62,801 bases of DNA, taken from the NCBI GenBank assembly GCA_023411375.1, contig JAEYOW010000025.1, positions 1 to 62,801 on the forward strand, given 5' to 3'. Position 1 is the first letter of the stretch. Every line of letters starts with the position of its first letter. The notes under the pieces were generated by a model that saw only the letters and a list, made by a program, of their open reading frames with translations, had not been told where the DNA came from and did no database searches. A program made the position numbers and the translations under genes. Source of the stretch: Bacillota bacterium (GTDB taxonomy: Bacteria; Bacillota; Clostridia; Christensenellales; Aristaeellaceae). Of this stretch, positions 60,463-62,801 are shown in pieces.

Positions 60463-60528
60463 AGGGAATGACCGCATCCCAAGGGTCTGTGCCTGTTTCT
60501 GATCCTTATGAAAGGAGAACGTACCACA

Positions 60529-62604
<2,076 letters not shown>

Positions 62605-62674
62605 ACCAAGGACACATTTGGCGGGCGAGGCCCGCAGCGAGTTTGAACGGATTTGTTAAGGAGGGTAATCTCAA

Positions 62675-62801
62675 ATGGCCAAGCAAAAGTTTGAGCGGAA
62701 CAAGCCGCACGTGAACATCGGCACCATCGGTCACGTAGACCACGGCAAGACGACGCTGACGGCGGCCATCACCATGGTGCTGGCCAAGCACGGCGGCGCG
62801 G
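62675..62801 (+). CDS. tuf: Elongation factor Tu (5' part, cut by window end)
   Basis: The first 42 codons from ATG at 62675, AAGGAGG 13 bases upstream. MAKQKFERNKPHVNIGTIGHVDHGKTTLTAAI is the EF-Tu N-terminus with the G1 motif GHVDHGKT. It lies 70 bases after fusA, the expected last gene of the str operon. Confidence 0.97.
   Translation, partial: MAKQKFERNKPHVNIGTIGHVDHGKTTLTAAITMVLAKHGGA

Overview
The window is a high-GC (roughly 60% by eye), gene-dense chromosomal segment of a Firmicutes bacterium. The signs are a T-box leader for valS, a Bacillota-type str operon with an L7Ae-like gene in front of rpsL, an aroF-tyrA-aroB/pheA operon, a FeoB-associated Cys-rich protein, a SpoIID-like protein, heterodimeric ABC exporters and Shine-Dalgarno sites close to AAGGAGG. 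An uncultured gut Clostridia lineage (Christensenellales-like) is my best guess, at low to moderate confidence. No CRISPR array, insertion sequence, prophage or rRNA operon was seen.

Layout. 1-380: non-coding, structured repeat element. 381-9914: carbohydrate genes (GH65 phosphorylase/hydrolase, GH28-like beta-helix lipoprotein, GH2 beta-mannosidase), interrupted by an AT-rich islet with a small monooxygenase-like gene and by a MATE exporter/DUF2974 hydrolase pair. 10093-12336: tRNA-Lys(CTT) followed by a lower-GC polytopic membrane gene whose 3' end runs antisense into lepB. 12243-17101: lepB, an unknown membrane protein, a SanA/YdcF-like protein, a broken methyltransferase gene and ftsH. 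17357-23526: aromatic amino acid operon on the minus strand (aroF-tyrA-aroB-pheA-aroE/aroK fusion-aroQ), with a consensus promoter, a 31-codon Tyr/Phe-rich leader peptide and an attenuator. 23584-25679: LysR regulator divergent from a split chromate transporter. 25856-31163: rsmI, rsmH, valS and a small membrane gene, read from a T-box leader. 31164-34321: rpmF-yceD and pta-ackA. 34491-39416: tmcAL, a heterodimeric ABC exporter and a small protein. 39434-46232: an AlkZ/YcaQ-type glycosylase, then a GT1 glycosyltransferase-feoA-feoB-Cys-rich-nrdG-asparaginase operon. 46248-48499: two secreted proteins. 48679-56015: rpoB-rpoC. 56293-58915: ECF-type sigma factor with a small membrane protein, a structured non-coding segment, and spoIID. 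59117-62801: rplGB-rpsL-rpsG-fusA-tuf, cut by the window end.

The genes cover amino acid synthesis, transcription and translation, acetate metabolism, ferrous iron uptake and glycan use. The best regulatory finding is the aromatic operon attenuator: leader peptide, antiterminator and terminator are all readable from sequence. The most likely undescribed item is a non-coding element found twice (56-108 and 57645-57697), with conserved blocks separated by exactly the same distances. The second copy sits beside a candidate structured RNA closed by an 11-bp helix. Other oddities are rsmH placed beside rsmI (both enzymes modify 16S rRNA C1402), rpoBC pointing away from the str operon, absence of aroA and aroC from the aro operon, and an AroE-AroK fusion.
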